From a virus: a stretch of DNA of 49,989 bases. This document shows, piece by piece, positions 16,095 through 24,312 of the stretch (positions are counted from its first letter, which is position 1; every line of letters starts with the position of its first letter). The stretch lies in the IMG/VR virus record IMGVR_UViG_3300017719_000015, positions 1 through 49,989 of that record; one strand, written 5' to 3'. The notes under the pieces were generated by a model that was given only the letters and a program-made list of their open reading frames with translations, did no database searches and was not told the DNA's origin. The position numbers and the translations under genes were made by a program.

Positions 16095-17600
16095 ATGAAT
16101 AAGAAAGAAGCAGGAAAATCGGAGAAAGCACAAGTGCACAACATTCGGGCGGCTAAGACTGTAGCAGAAACAGTCAAGAGCACGCTCGGACCTATGGGTA
16201 TGGATAAGATGATGGTTGATGGTGGCGGTAATGTCATCGTCACCAATGATGGAGCAACCATCCTACGAGAGTTGGATGTATCACACCCCGGTGGGAAGAT
16301 GATTGCAGAAGTCGCTCGTACCCAAGAGGCATTGTGTTATGACGGAACTACAAGCACAGTCGTACTGGCTGGTCAATTGCTTGGGAACAGCGAGATGTTG
16401 TTTGAGAAGGGTTTGCACCCGAATGTGATTTGTCGTGGTTATCACGAGGCATCACAGATGGCCGTTAAGTTCCTTGAGAATGATGTGGCTATGACGAGTG
16501 ACGAGCGTAGCGCACTCATCAATGTGGCTAAGACGGCAATCACGGGCAAGACCCTTGAAAGTGCGTTGGACGCTGTATCGGAACTGTGCGTGAGCGCAGT
16601 GGAGAAGGCTGGCGATGCTGAAAGCGTCAAGGTGGTTTCTTTTCCCGGTGGCTCGCTTGAAGATTCGTACTTGTATGAAGGTGTGATTGTCAACAAGGAC
16701 TTTGTGCTTGAAGGTGAAAACACATACGGAAGAATGGTGCTTATCAACAACGGTCTTGAAACTGAAAAGACTGATGATAATGTACAGGTTCAACTTGATG
16801 CTAAGTCGTATCAATCTTTCAAGGGTTCAAGCAAGGCTGATTTAATTGACAGTGCAAAACACATTGTGAATGAAATGCCCCATGGTGGAGTAGCCTTTGT
16901 TCGTGATGGTGTGAGTGACATGGTATGCACATACCTCAAGAAGAACGGTATCATGGTTGTACGCCGTATGCCGGAATCATCCATGCGTGCACTTAGTCGA
17001 ATGAGCGGCGTGGAAATCGCACAGACTCCCGAAGACATTGAGGAAGCCGCCGAGGTTTCAATTACTCGTGAAAGAAAAGATGGTGTTTGGTATCTTTTTG
17101 TTGGTGATGGTGTTGAAAGCAACGAAGCAACACTGGTGTTGCGTGGTGCTACATCACACACACTTGAAGAAGTCGAGCGTGGGTTTGATGATGCACTCGG
17201 TGTTGTTTCCCTTGTGATGAGTGGAAAGAAGTATGTGATTGGTGGGGGTAACTCATTCGTTCGCATGGCTATGCACTTGCGTCAGCACGCCGCACAAATC
17301 GGCGGTCGGGCACAGATGGCCATCGAGTCGTTTGCCGATGCCTTAGAGGTCATCCCTGCCACCATTGCGGAGAATGCTGGTCATGACCCGCTTGACACTA
17401 TCCTCGCTATGCGACACGGTATCCTACAAGGTGATGTGCACCTTGGCCCCGATGTAACCGAAGGAGGTGTCAAGGACTTGCTCAAGGAGCCTGTCTTTGA
17501 GCCATTTGAATTGGTACGCCAAGCAGTGCTTAGTGCGAGTGAAGTGACCAATGCTATCCTTCGTATTGACGATATTGTTGCTCGTCGTCCAAATCAGTGA
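16095..17600 (+). CDS. Thermosome subunit (group II chaperonin)
   Basis: 501 residues, slightly shorter than cellular thermosome subunits. The equatorial ATP-site motifs are clear: GPMGMDKM (32-39), NDGATIL (51-57) and DGTTS (83-87, where cells usually have GDGTT). Intermediate and apical domains follow, and the C-terminal equatorial half ends with ILRIDDIVARRP. The Gly/Met-rich tail of cellular copies is missing. Two stacked rings would fold large proteins in an ATP-driven cage. A virus with very large virion proteins could use its own chaperonin for assembly (inference). It is probably captured from an archaeal host. GGTGAAGATAC precedes the ATG. Confidence 0.95.
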   Translation: MNKKEAGKSEKAQVHNIRAAKTVAETVKSTLGPMGMDKMMVDGGGNVIVTNDGATILRELDVSHPGGKMIAEVARTQEALCYDGTTSTVVLAGQLLGNSEMLFEKGLHPNVICRGYHEASQMAVKFLENDVAMTSDERSALINVAKTAITGKTLESALDAVSELCVSAVEKAGDAESVKVVSFPGGSLEDSYLYEGVIVNKDFVLEGENTYGRMVLINNGLETEKTDDNVQVQLDAKSYQSFKGSSKADLIDSAKHIVNEMPHGGVAFVRDGVSDMVCTYLKKNGIMVVRRMPESSMRALSRMSGVEIAQTPEDIEEAAEVSITRERKDGVWYLFVGDGVESNEATLVLRGATSHTLEEVERGFDDALGVVSLVMSGKKYVIGGGNSFVRMAMHLRQHAAQIGGRAQMAIESFADALEVIPATIAENAGHDPLDTILAMRHGILQGDVHLGPDVTEGGVKDLLKEPVFEPFELVRQAVLSASEVTNAILRIDDIVARRPNQ

Positions 17601-17716
17601 TGAGTATGCTTGTCTGTGCATTGTGTAACGAACCTTGTATGGTTTTAATTGATGGTGATTTTTGCGAGGCGTGTTGGAATGGGCCGGTTGATGGACAGGT
17701 TGAAGCAGAAGTGTAA
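17600..17716 (+). CDS. Tiny zinc-ribbon protein, 38 residues
   Basis: ATG at 17600 overlaps the thermosome stop by one base (TGATG), the same junction used between clamp and PolB. The peptide has C6, C9 and C13 and then C22 and C25 (CALC and CEAC), a compact zinc-ribbon arrangement, and an acidic tail. Its end overlaps the next small gene. Function unknown; possibly a regulator or a nucleic-acid-binding peptide. Confidence 0.55.
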   Translation: MSMLVCALCNEPCMVLIDGDFCEACWNGPVDGQVEAEV

Positions 17717-17903
17717 GATATGCGGGGCGCATGATATACCCCGTCGCCTTACAGGTCGCTTCATCGACTACGATAGTGAACGAGTGTACTTGTTACACTG
17801 TAAGGTATGTGGGGTATTTTGGTTAGACCCTGCTATCAAGAAGTTGAAGCCGTACCGTTTAAAAAATGTGTATCTTCACCCTTCAATGAATGAAGAAGAA
17901 TGA
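17691..17903 (+). CDS. Small zinc-ribbon protein, 70 residues
   Basis: C8, C11, C37 and C40 (CKICG and CKVCG) form a classic four-Cys zinc ribbon around a basic hairpin; a Lys/Arg-rich helix and an acidic end follow. I chose the ATG at 17691; an ATG at 17679 would add four residues. It overlaps the previous frame by 26 bases. It is the last gene of the plus-strand block, before a T-run. Zinc ribbons of this size occur in archaeal transcription and translation factors, but no specific family is recognised. Confidence 0.65.
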   Translation: MDRLKQKCKICGAHDIPRRLTGRFIDYDSERVYLLHCKVCGVFWLDPAIKKLKPYRLKNVYLHPSMNEEE

Positions 17904-17917
17904 GTATTTTTTTGTTA
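17904..17917 (+). terminator. T-run between convergent operons
   Basis: Seven consecutive T residues (17907-17913) follow the last plus-strand stop by three bases. Archaeal RNA polymerase commonly terminates at T-rich stretches without a hairpin. The 14 bases are the whole gap between the convergent arms. I see no matching signal for the minus strand, so its transcripts may run into the left arm. Confidence 0.5.
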
Positions 17918-18913
17918 TCATTGTACTCTAAACTCAATAACTGGCATAGTGTTGGTTCGTGTGCCGCCATCTCCGGTAACAGTTGAAGGATTAACAGTTC
18001 CACTAACTTTAGATTGTTTAGTCATACCCCATAATGAACTGACATATAATTTACTTCCATCATCATTCCAAGATATACCGGTAATCCAAGGTGTTGTTCC
18101 CTTATTACTACTTGGTCGCCAAGGGGATGTACCCTCAATACCATAGAAAGAAGTTAAATTAAGAGTAGTAATGAGATTTCCGCTTGTAATATCGTAAGCA
18201 TCCTGTAAGCCGTATTCGTAAATATATCCAGTATGTTGAGAAAGATACATCTTAGTGCCATCGGAATTAAAAATTAAGTCTGAGATGATGTCATGTGGTA
18301 AATCAACGCTTTCCAATTGTTCGTCGTCGCTTCGTACCACATAGTTTGTTTGTGTGGCATATTGTTTAATTTTCGATGTACCGTTGGCCGGACTAGTATT
18401 TTGGTAGCCGAAGTAATACTTAGAACCATCATTGTTCCAGCGAGCGTATCTAATTCCACCACCTGCGGATAAAGAACTACCATTGAGAGTTACTGTTAAA
18501 CTACTGCCACTTTGAGAAAGGGTTCCACTTCTTACGGCATTTGCGCCAAAGTCAGCAATAATCATTTTTGTTTCAGTGCTATCAAAACCAAAACCATCAC
18601 AACTGTTTATGCTTAATCCCGTAGGGTTTTGCCTTACAACTGCTCCGTTTCCAGTAGAACTAATTGGTAACTTTGAAAATAACACATGTGTACTATCAAA
18701 AGAGTTGTTATTCCCTCTATTTGAAATATACATGTCTGTACCTATTACTTGGATACCAGTCATCCAAGCCGAATCAGCCGCATCAGCGTTAAAGTTAATT
18801 CCCACTGCATTGTTTCCGGCAGTTTCATGTATGGCTTTAACAGAAGCCAAATTATAGAGATTAGTATTAACCGCCGCTACTTGATTAAGCACACCACTAA
18901 CAACAGGAAACAA
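17918..18913 (-). CDS. Beta-propeller-like tail adhesin; TTG start or read-through of upstream fibre
   Basis: 331 residues. Blade-like repeats recur as NDGSKYYFG, NSDGTKMYLS and NDDGSKLYVSS, each an Asp-Gly-Ser/Thr-Lys turn followed by a strand, as in lactonase or NHL-type propellers. Being last in the virion operon and next to the fibre, it is probably a receptor-binding protein on the outside of the tail. The first codon, TTG, directly follows the TGA of the fibre gene in the same frame; a GTG seven codons later is an alternative start. GGTGGG lies upstream of the TTG at ribosome-binding distance. Either restarted translation or TGA read-through is possible. No signal peptide or membrane helix is seen. 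Confidence 0.8.
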   Translation of the reverse strand: MFPVVSGVLNQVAAVNTNLYNLASVKAIHETAGNNAVGINFNADAADSAWMTGIQVIGTDMYISNRGNNNSFDSTHVLFSKLPISSTGNGAVVRQNPTGLSINSCDGFGFDSTETKMIIADFGANAVRSGTLSQSGSSLTVTLNGSSLSAGGGIRYARWNNDGSKYYFGYQNTSPANGTSKIKQYATQTNYVVRSDDEQLESVDLPHDIISDLIFNSDGTKMYLSQHTGYIYEYGLQDAYDITSGNLITTLNLTSFYGIEGTSPWRPSSNKGTTPWITGISWNDDGSKLYVSSLWGMTKQSKVSGTVNPSTVTGDGGTRTNTMPVIEFRVQ

Positions 18914-21433
18914 TCAAATCCCACCGAATACTAACCATTCACCACTGCTACCTGCTACTACACATACTATTGAAGTTGCGGCATAAGCGGTAGTATTGGT
19001 GACAGTAGAAGAAGTGGAGCCGTTAATTTTATAATTGCTATTGGGTCTTGTAATAACAATATCTTGACCATCACCATTAACTAAAACATATTGAACACCT
19101 ACGGTTGGGCTTGCAGGTAAAGTAAAAGTTCCTGCTGAACCTTTGGTAAATTGATATATTGTACCCGAATCAGCAATTGCTGGAGTTGGGTCGCTAGTTA
19201 CTACTCCAACATCAGCACGAAAATTAACTTGTCCTGCTAACGCTAAATCTGCTTCTCCTTCAACTGCCGATATTGCATCCGAATCGGCATAGGCAGTAGC
19301 ACTTGAGGCAATACCGTTCAACTTACTGTGGTCTGCGTCTGTAAATACATTTGAATCAGTAGCCGCTTCAACAGCCGCTCGGATTTCAGCATCGGTTTGG
19401 TCTGCGGTTGCACTTGCTTCGATACCATCTAATTTGTTTTTGAGAGTGGTAGTGAAGTTCTTTTGAGTAAGCCCACCATCTCCAACTGTATATTCAGTGT
19501 TGGTGTCGGTTGCATTGATTGTACCATCACCTGCAATAGTCACATTCGTTCCCGCAGTTAAGGCGGCAACAACATTTGCTGTATCAGTTACATCTGCACT
19601 ACCTTCAATACCATCTAATTTGTTTTTAAGTGTGGTAGTAAAGTTCTTTTGAGTAAGCCCACCATCTCCAACTGTATATTCAGTGTTGGTGTCGGTTGCA
19701 CTAATTGTACCATCAACCGCAATCGCCACATTGGTTCCTGCTGTTAGAGCGGCGACAACATTCGCTGTGTCTGTTACATCTGCTGATGCCTCAATACCAT
19801 TCAATTTTGTATGGTCGCTGTCTGTGAAGACATTGGAATCAGTAGCCGCCTCAACTGCGGCACGAATCTCAGCATTAGATTGGTCACCAGTTGCCCCTGT
19901 TTCAATGCCTGTTAATTTGTTTCGCTCGGCAGTAGTAATGATAGAACCACTACCTACAGCACTCACATCAGTAAGTTCGGTTACACTATCGGTGGCATGT
20001 ATTACCTTCTTATCAGTACCAGCGTCGTCAGTGAAATACAGTCTGTTTGGTGTATCACTCTTGACCCACAGCAAGCCTTTACCTGCGGCTGTGGTGTGAC
20101 CTGTGGCCGCAATATCCACCTTCTCGTCAATGACAAGTCCCGGCGGGTCGATTAAACCTGTTACTGTGAGTTTACCATCAACGACCAATTCGGGTGTACC
20201 ACTGTTCCAACTAAGTTTGGTGTCGCTGGTGAACCCACCACCACCATCGGAGAGTTGTAAGAGTCCATTTGCTCCGTGACCATTAGGAGAAACCGCCCCG
20301 CTTGCAAGCATGACATTTTTCCAAGCACTACCAGTATAAACAAAGAAGCCCGATTCTTTACCTTTCAACACCATGCCAATTCCAGCGTTGTCGAAAGTGA
20401 TGGCGTTAGTATCGTGAGCCGCATCGTTTGTTACATACACTGTATGACCAGCAGGGAATGTTCCCGTAGGATTGAATTGCACTGCTGTGGATGGGTTGAG
20501 AACAAAGACTTGTCCTTCATTGAAGGTGAATGTACTGGTACCGCTTGGAGAGGCTGTAACATAGCCTGTAGGACCAAGAACATGAGTATGGCGTGTACCA
20601 CCCGAATCCTTTGCTGAGTAATACAATACAGCGTCACCGTCAGTATTGTATGATTGCCATAGAGCACCAAAGCGACTTGCGGTTAAATCACCAGTATCTT
20701 GATTGTAAGCATCAAGAGCAGTGTGTGATGCAACTGCTGTAGTAGCACCTACTACACCGCTGGTTACTGGTGACATGTACATCGGGGTTGGGCGTACAAA
20801 CACACGCTTGTCATTGCTCTCAGTGATTGACAAATTGAGGTCACCACCCGATGCTGAATACACGGCACGAACAACAGCGAGCACAACACTTTGCTTCACA
20901 TCAAGCCCACTTGATTTTGGATTACTGAGGAAAGCAGAAGGTGTGGTAGGATATGTGTTCGATGCCGTGGTGACTGGTGTGCCCATTTCCCATGTGATGC
21001 ATTGATTCGTTGTGTCGCTTGAAATGTACACAACAATCAATACTTCTTGGCCGCTACTAAGAGCACTGTATGTAGCACGCTTGTGTGCACTACCTGTGGT
21101 GAATGCAACATCTTGAGATGAACCCGGCCCACCTGCGAACTTGTACAATACACCATCAAGCACAGCGTGTCCACCTACGATGCGTACAGTGTGAGTGTTA
21201 GTTACCTGCTCACAGACACCGGGTAAATCTTCGGGATTGTCACGAATGCTCGCTGTACCTGCTGTGTCTTCTTCCAGCATAATACCGTTACCATGCACAC
21301 CCTCAAGCATGTTAGTGAGCGAAGGGCTGGTAATGTGTTCACCATCTTCTAAACTGTCTGTAAAGACCCCGCTACCAGTCATTGCTGATGCGTGGTTTGC
21401 CGCTGTATGCCCCGATAATGGATTGCCTGTCAT
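18914..21433 (-). CDS. Tail fibre protein with internal tandem repeats
   Basis: 839 residues, low in Cys and rich in Thr, Ala, Gly, Asp and Ser. The N-terminal half has a hydrophobic-strand pattern of a virion-attached fibre. The middle holds two near-identical 62-residue repeats (TDTANVVAALTAGTN, then YTVGDGGLTQKNF, then LKNKLDGIE) and two copies of an AAVEAATDSNVFTD segment, typical of trimeric beta-helical phage fibres. The C-terminus (SSGEWLVFGGI) resembles the end of a small beta-sandwich. It would project from the baseplate toward the host surface. The start overlaps the previous stop by four bases (ATGA). The following gene is in the same frame after one TGA. Confidence 0.9.
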   Translation of the reverse strand: MTGNPLSGHTAANHASAMTGSGVFTDSLEDGEHITSPSLTNMLEGVHGNGIMLEEDTAGTASIRDNPEDLPGVCEQVTNTHTVRIVGGHAVLDGVLYKFAGGPGSSQDVAFTTGSAHKRATYSALSSGQEVLIVVYISSDTTNQCITWEMGTPVTTASNTYPTTPSAFLSNPKSSGLDVKQSVVLAVVRAVYSASGGDLNLSITESNDKRVFVRPTPMYMSPVTSGVVGATTAVASHTALDAYNQDTGDLTASRFGALWQSYNTDGDAVLYYSAKDSGGTRHTHVLGPTGYVTASPSGTSTFTFNEGQVFVLNPSTAVQFNPTGTFPAGHTVYVTNDAAHDTNAITFDNAGIGMVLKGKESGFFVYTGSAWKNVMLASGAVSPNGHGANGLLQLSDGGGGFTSDTKLSWNSGTPELVVDGKLTVTGLIDPPGLVIDEKVDIAATGHTTAAGKGLLWVKSDTPNRLYFTDDAGTDKKVIHATDSVTELTDVSAVGSGSIITTAERNKLTGIETGATGDQSNAEIRAAVEAATDSNVFTDSDHTKLNGIEASADVTDTANVVAALTAGTNVAIAVDGTISATDTNTEYTVGDGGLTQKNFTTTLKNKLDGIEGSADVTDTANVVAALTAGTNVTIAGDGTINATDTNTEYTVGDGGLTQKNFTTTLKNKLDGIEASATADQTDAEIRAAVEAATDSNVFTDADHSKLNGIASSATAYADSDAISAVEGEADLALAGQVNFRADVGVVTSDPTPAIADSGTIYQFTKGSAGTFTLPASPTVGVQYVLVNGDGQDIVITRPNSNYKINGSTSSTVTNTTAYAATSIVCVVAGSSGEWLVFGGI
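19428..19799 (-). repeat. Two tandem 186-bp repeats inside the fibre gene
   Basis: Two adjacent, nearly identical 186-bp units; the same points (for example the AAGTTCTTTTGAG block) recur at 19455 and 19641. The period equals 62 codons, so the frame is kept. A shorter duplicated segment flanks them (about 19327-19409 and 19810-19894). Such repeats can expand or contract by recombination and change fibre length. They lie in a coding region and have no spacer variety. Confidence 0.85.
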
Positions 21434-22218
21434 TGCCCTCTCCCCAATTGTTCTAACATGTTATTGTATTGTTGCGTGTTTTCTCCAAACCCTTCATGCT
21501 GAAATAATTTAGTTTGCTGTGGGTCTTGGTTTAATGAATTAAGATAAGCGAGTGTGTCCCTTGTTGTAGTATAATCACCCATACCTTCCTTCCATTCCCT
21601 TGCATTACCCCTGTCTTCCCACACATCAAATTGAGGTCTGTATTCCTTAACTTGTTGTGCAAGTTCCGCTAATTCATCGGCAGGTACATTATTGAAATTT
21701 TCTTTTATGTTAGACATAACTGTACCTTCTTGAAAATCAAGTGGTTTTCCGTATTGTCCAATCTTATGTCCTCTAAAAGTACGGAAGGCGGGGTCAAACA
21801 CCTTTACTCTATTGTCTTGCATACCTATGTTTTGGCCTTTCAAGTCAGCCAAACCGAGCATTTGCATCAGTGGAAGTTGCCTTATTCTTTGAACATCCAT
21901 TTCATTATGCATACCACCATAGTCACTTCGGCCTCTCCTTCCAAACACTTCATCCATTTGGCGTTGCTCTACCCCACCACCACGAATAGGTGTTTCGGGT
22001 ACTATGTCTTCACCCATATCAGCAAGAGCCTGTGATAAAGCAAGCGTAGCAAAGCGATTTGCAAACGGGTGTTGTTGGTATCTGTGTTCCCGCGAACCAA
22101 AAAATCTTGGAATTTTAGTCACAGGTTTTCTTTTATCATCGGGTATAGTGGCTTCCCGATAATACCCTTGTTCCTTTCGCTCTTTAAGAATGAGCCAAGC
22201 ATCATCCATAATGCTCAT
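21430..22218 (-). CDS. Kinase-like-fold candidate in the tail gene cluster
   Basis: 262 residues. After an N-terminal peptide DDAWLILK (5-12), the segment GLADLKGQNIGM (D125, N130) followed by VKVFDPAF (D142) copies the spacing of the catalytic loop and metal-binding Asp of protein and small-molecule kinases (HxDLKxxN then DFG). A preceding helix pair ending in IVPETPI also fits. I cannot identify a nucleotide-binding Lys or a Gly-rich loop, and the space for an N-lobe is small, so it may be a pseudokinase or a structural relative. The C-terminal 90 residues are helical and charged. It lies between a small tail protein and the fibre. The CDS is certain; the fold is a hypothesis. Confidence 0.8.
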   Translation of the reverse strand: MSIMDDAWLILKERKEQGYYREATIPDDKRKPVTKIPRFFGSREHRYQQHPFANRFATLALSQALADMGEDIVPETPIRGGGVEQRQMDEVFGRRGRSDYGGMHNEMDVQRIRQLPLMQMLGLADLKGQNIGMQDNRVKVFDPAFRTFRGHKIGQYGKPLDFQEGTVMSNIKENFNNVPADELAELAQQVKEYRPQFDVWEDRGNAREWKEGMGDYTTTRDTLAYLNSLNQDPQQTKLFQHEGFGENTQQYNNMLEQLGRGQ

Positions 22219-22544
22219 TATGCCACCTCAATTGCGATTTGAATTTTTAATTCATTTGCTGTTGATTTAGTAATTGGTGTGATGGTGTATCGACCCACTG
22301 GTGTAAAATCGGTACTGTCACGAAATTGAATGTACACTTCTTTTATTTGCTCAGTAAATGAAGTATCATATGGAAGTTTTGCTTCTACCAATAAAGATGT
22401 ATCATCAACAATCGTCACTGTAGGTGTGAGAATGATGGCAGGTCTACCAGCAGAACCATCATCAGCGGTTGCTGGTGTGCCATCAAAACCTAAGATTACC
22501 TCGTTGATGTTGCTTGCAAGGGTGTCAAGCAAAAGACGACGCAT
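22218..22544 (-). CDS. Small tail or baseplate protein
   Basis: 108 residues. An N-terminal helix (LLLDTLASNINEVILG) leads into a Gly/Thr/Asp loop (GFDGTPATADDGSAG) and a series of beta strands with a conserved-looking IKEVYIQFRD and GRYTITPITK. This layout recalls phage tail proteins that sit between hub and fibre, where the loop marks a fibre-attachment domain. No enzyme motif. It follows the baseplate hub by seven bases and overlaps the next gene by one base. Confidence 0.75.
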   Translation of the reverse strand: MRRLLLDTLASNINEVILGFDGTPATADDGSAGRPAIILTPTVTIVDDTSLLVEAKLPYDTSFTEQIKEVYIQFRDSTDFTPVGRYTITPITKSTANELKIQIAIEVA

Positions 22545-22551
22545 ATAATCA

Positions 22552-23967
22552 CTAACTGGAATATATATTCCTCCTTGTTCTTGTCTTGTTCACACCAATC
22601 GGTAGCCCGTTTCCACCAATAAGCCCACGATTGTGTGTTCCCTTCACTCCACCGATGAGGTATGCTGTATTAAATACCCCTCTTTCTGTTACCGCTGATA
22701 CGATTCTTAATTCTACTTTACCAAACATTGCTAAGTTTTGCTCAACAACTTGTACATAGGTAGCAGGATTATTCTCGTTAGCACTTACTGTTGTCCCTTC
22801 GGAAATACCCTGCAATACCCCTTCAATACCACTTTCAAAGTTCATCATGGTAAGGTCACTCATGTTCCGCATAGGCATGTGTTTAACCTCGGTGACTACC
22901 TTGTTGACCCCATCATACTTTACTGTCATACCGGGGCGCAGTGTAAGTAAGTTCATGTGACCTGCACTTGAGAGGCTACCACGAACAAGTGAGCGTGATT
23001 TAAGCATCTGTCGTGCTACACGCCGAGCGGCGTTGGTGGTACGAACTGTATTGTCTACCACAGGCGCAGTGTCTTCTCGCACCTCTTCGACCTGCCCTTC
23101 AACATCGTCTACAGTTACAATAACCAAGTCGTTAAGAGCCAATGGATGACCTTGTACGGTTACACGGTTTGAAATGTTTTCAATTGGATTGTCTTGTTTT
23201 GGACCGAAGCGGAAGTTTTTGTCTACAGTGTAGGTTGCTTCACTAAAAGTGATGGGTATATACAATAAATTGCCGAAGCGGTCGAGTAAGAGCATACGAC
23301 TGTCATGACGACCTAAGAAGCGAAGGGCCGTCATAAGATTCATGTTATTGAAATCTTGACCAATAAAGCGTGTGCTGTGTTTGCGTGCAGAAGATGATGT
23401 AACACTCTTCGGGCGTGAGATGTTCACGCTTGTAGCACCACTGTTAATTGATTCTCCAAGTCGAATAGCCAAGTCAGTGCTACGCAATCCTACATCGACT
23501 GGTTGGCCGAGTTTGACTGTACGCCCTGTAAACCCTATACCATCCAGCGTCTTACCCTTCATGTTGCGTAGGTTCATCAACACACCAAATGACGATGATT
23601 CGATATTGTGAGGTAACAACCGTTGGGCGGGTGTGTCAGCGTTGTAGATGAGCATGGGGCTGTTGGTGCTGGAAATTAAATCATCAGCAAAGAAAGGGGC
23701 TGTATTGAGCGAGTGGCCGGGGGTGTTGTTATGCGACAATTGGATGTACGATTCGCCCTCAAGGATGCGATAGTTGCGTTGCGGCATCACTTGTAAATTA
23801 CGAGTGTTTTTCTTCTCCACCGTGACTTTAGCCTTGTTTGCCTTCTGCACGCTGATGCGACCGTGATGAATGGCGTTGTCCACGAACACGGGCTTACGCA
23901 CATGGGTCATGACCTCATCTGCGTCAGTGTTGTACCGACCAGTCCTTGTATTCTTGAGGACGGTCAT
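22552..23967 (-). CDS. Baseplate hub protein, gp27/gpD-like
   Basis: 471 residues, beta-rich. The region from about 205 (MNLMTALRFLGRH, LLLDRFGNLLYIP) through ISNRVTVQGH, then VRTTNAARRVARQML and LRPGMTVKYDG, follows the order in hub proteins of contractile and long-tailed phages (T4 gp27, P2 gpD, related tail proteins). In these a four-domain ring closes the tail tube. The Arg-rich helix near the middle corresponds to the repeated shift helix of such hubs. It follows the giant gene and a small basic gene. GAGGTTGA precedes the ATG. The assignment is by pattern; I did not find a lysozyme domain. Confidence 0.8.
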   Translation of the reverse strand: MTVLKNTRTGRYNTDADEVMTHVRKPVFVDNAIHHGRISVQKANKAKVTVEKKNTRNLQVMPQRNYRILEGESYIQLSHNNTPGHSLNTAPFFADDLISSTNSPMLIYNADTPAQRLLPHNIESSSFGVLMNLRNMKGKTLDGIGFTGRTVKLGQPVDVGLRSTDLAIRLGESINSGATSVNISRPKSVTSSSARKHSTRFIGQDFNNMNLMTALRFLGRHDSRMLLLDRFGNLLYIPITFSEATYTVDKNFRFGPKQDNPIENISNRVTVQGHPLALNDLVIVTVDDVEGQVEEVREDTAPVVDNTVRTTNAARRVARQMLKSRSLVRGSLSSAGHMNLLTLRPGMTVKYDGVNKVVTEVKHMPMRNMSDLTMMNFESGIEGVLQGISEGTTVSANENNPATYVQVVEQNLAMFGKVELRIVSAVTERGVFNTAYLIGGVKGTHNRGLIGGNGLPIGVNKTRTRRNIYSS

Positions 23968-23976
23968 GATTCAACC

Positions 23977-24312
23977 TCAACAGTTCCATCGCTTCAAGGA
24001 TGCTCCCTTTGGTGTCAATTTACCACCTTTGCTGGTCGGGCCTTTGACACCCGACATGCGAGCGCAAAACGACTTACGACGCTTCGCCTTCTTTGAACCG
24101 GGCTTGAGTTTGCTTGGCTTGGTTGTCACAGGAGGTTTGAGGTTTGCACCACTCTTACGCTTGGCGGCGGCACGACCCTTAGCGTTCAGTCCACCTTTCT
24201 TACTGTGCTTATTTGGGTTATAACCATGAAATGGTTTACTTTTTTTGGCCTTCATTACAGCGAAAGCAAGGTCAGCAGGTGAGCAACAATCACAAAAGTC
24301 AAAGTCCGTCAT
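23977..24312 (-). CDS. DUF6321-like basic protein
   Basis: 111 residues, very basic (Lys/Arg more than a quarter). The C-terminal half reads GGLNAKGR, then SFCARMSGVKG, then SLKRWNC, the hallmark of the small phage family I know as DUF6321, whose role is not established. C7, C9 and C10 near the start may add a metal site. Such proteins often sit among virion genes and may bind DNA or act in packaging. The start overlaps the stop of the giant gene by four bases (ATGA). Confidence 0.85.
   Translation of the reverse strand: MTDFDFCDCCSPADLAFAVMKAKKSKPFHGYNPNKHSKKGGLNAKGRAAAKRKSGANLKPPVTTKPSKLKPGSKKAKRRKSFCARMSGVKGPTSKGGKLTPKGASLKRWNC

Noticed and set aside
19300-19900. Repeated units that could be mistaken for a CRISPR array
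   Set aside because: Repeats are long (186 bp), adjacent, in frame with the fibre gene and without variable spacers.
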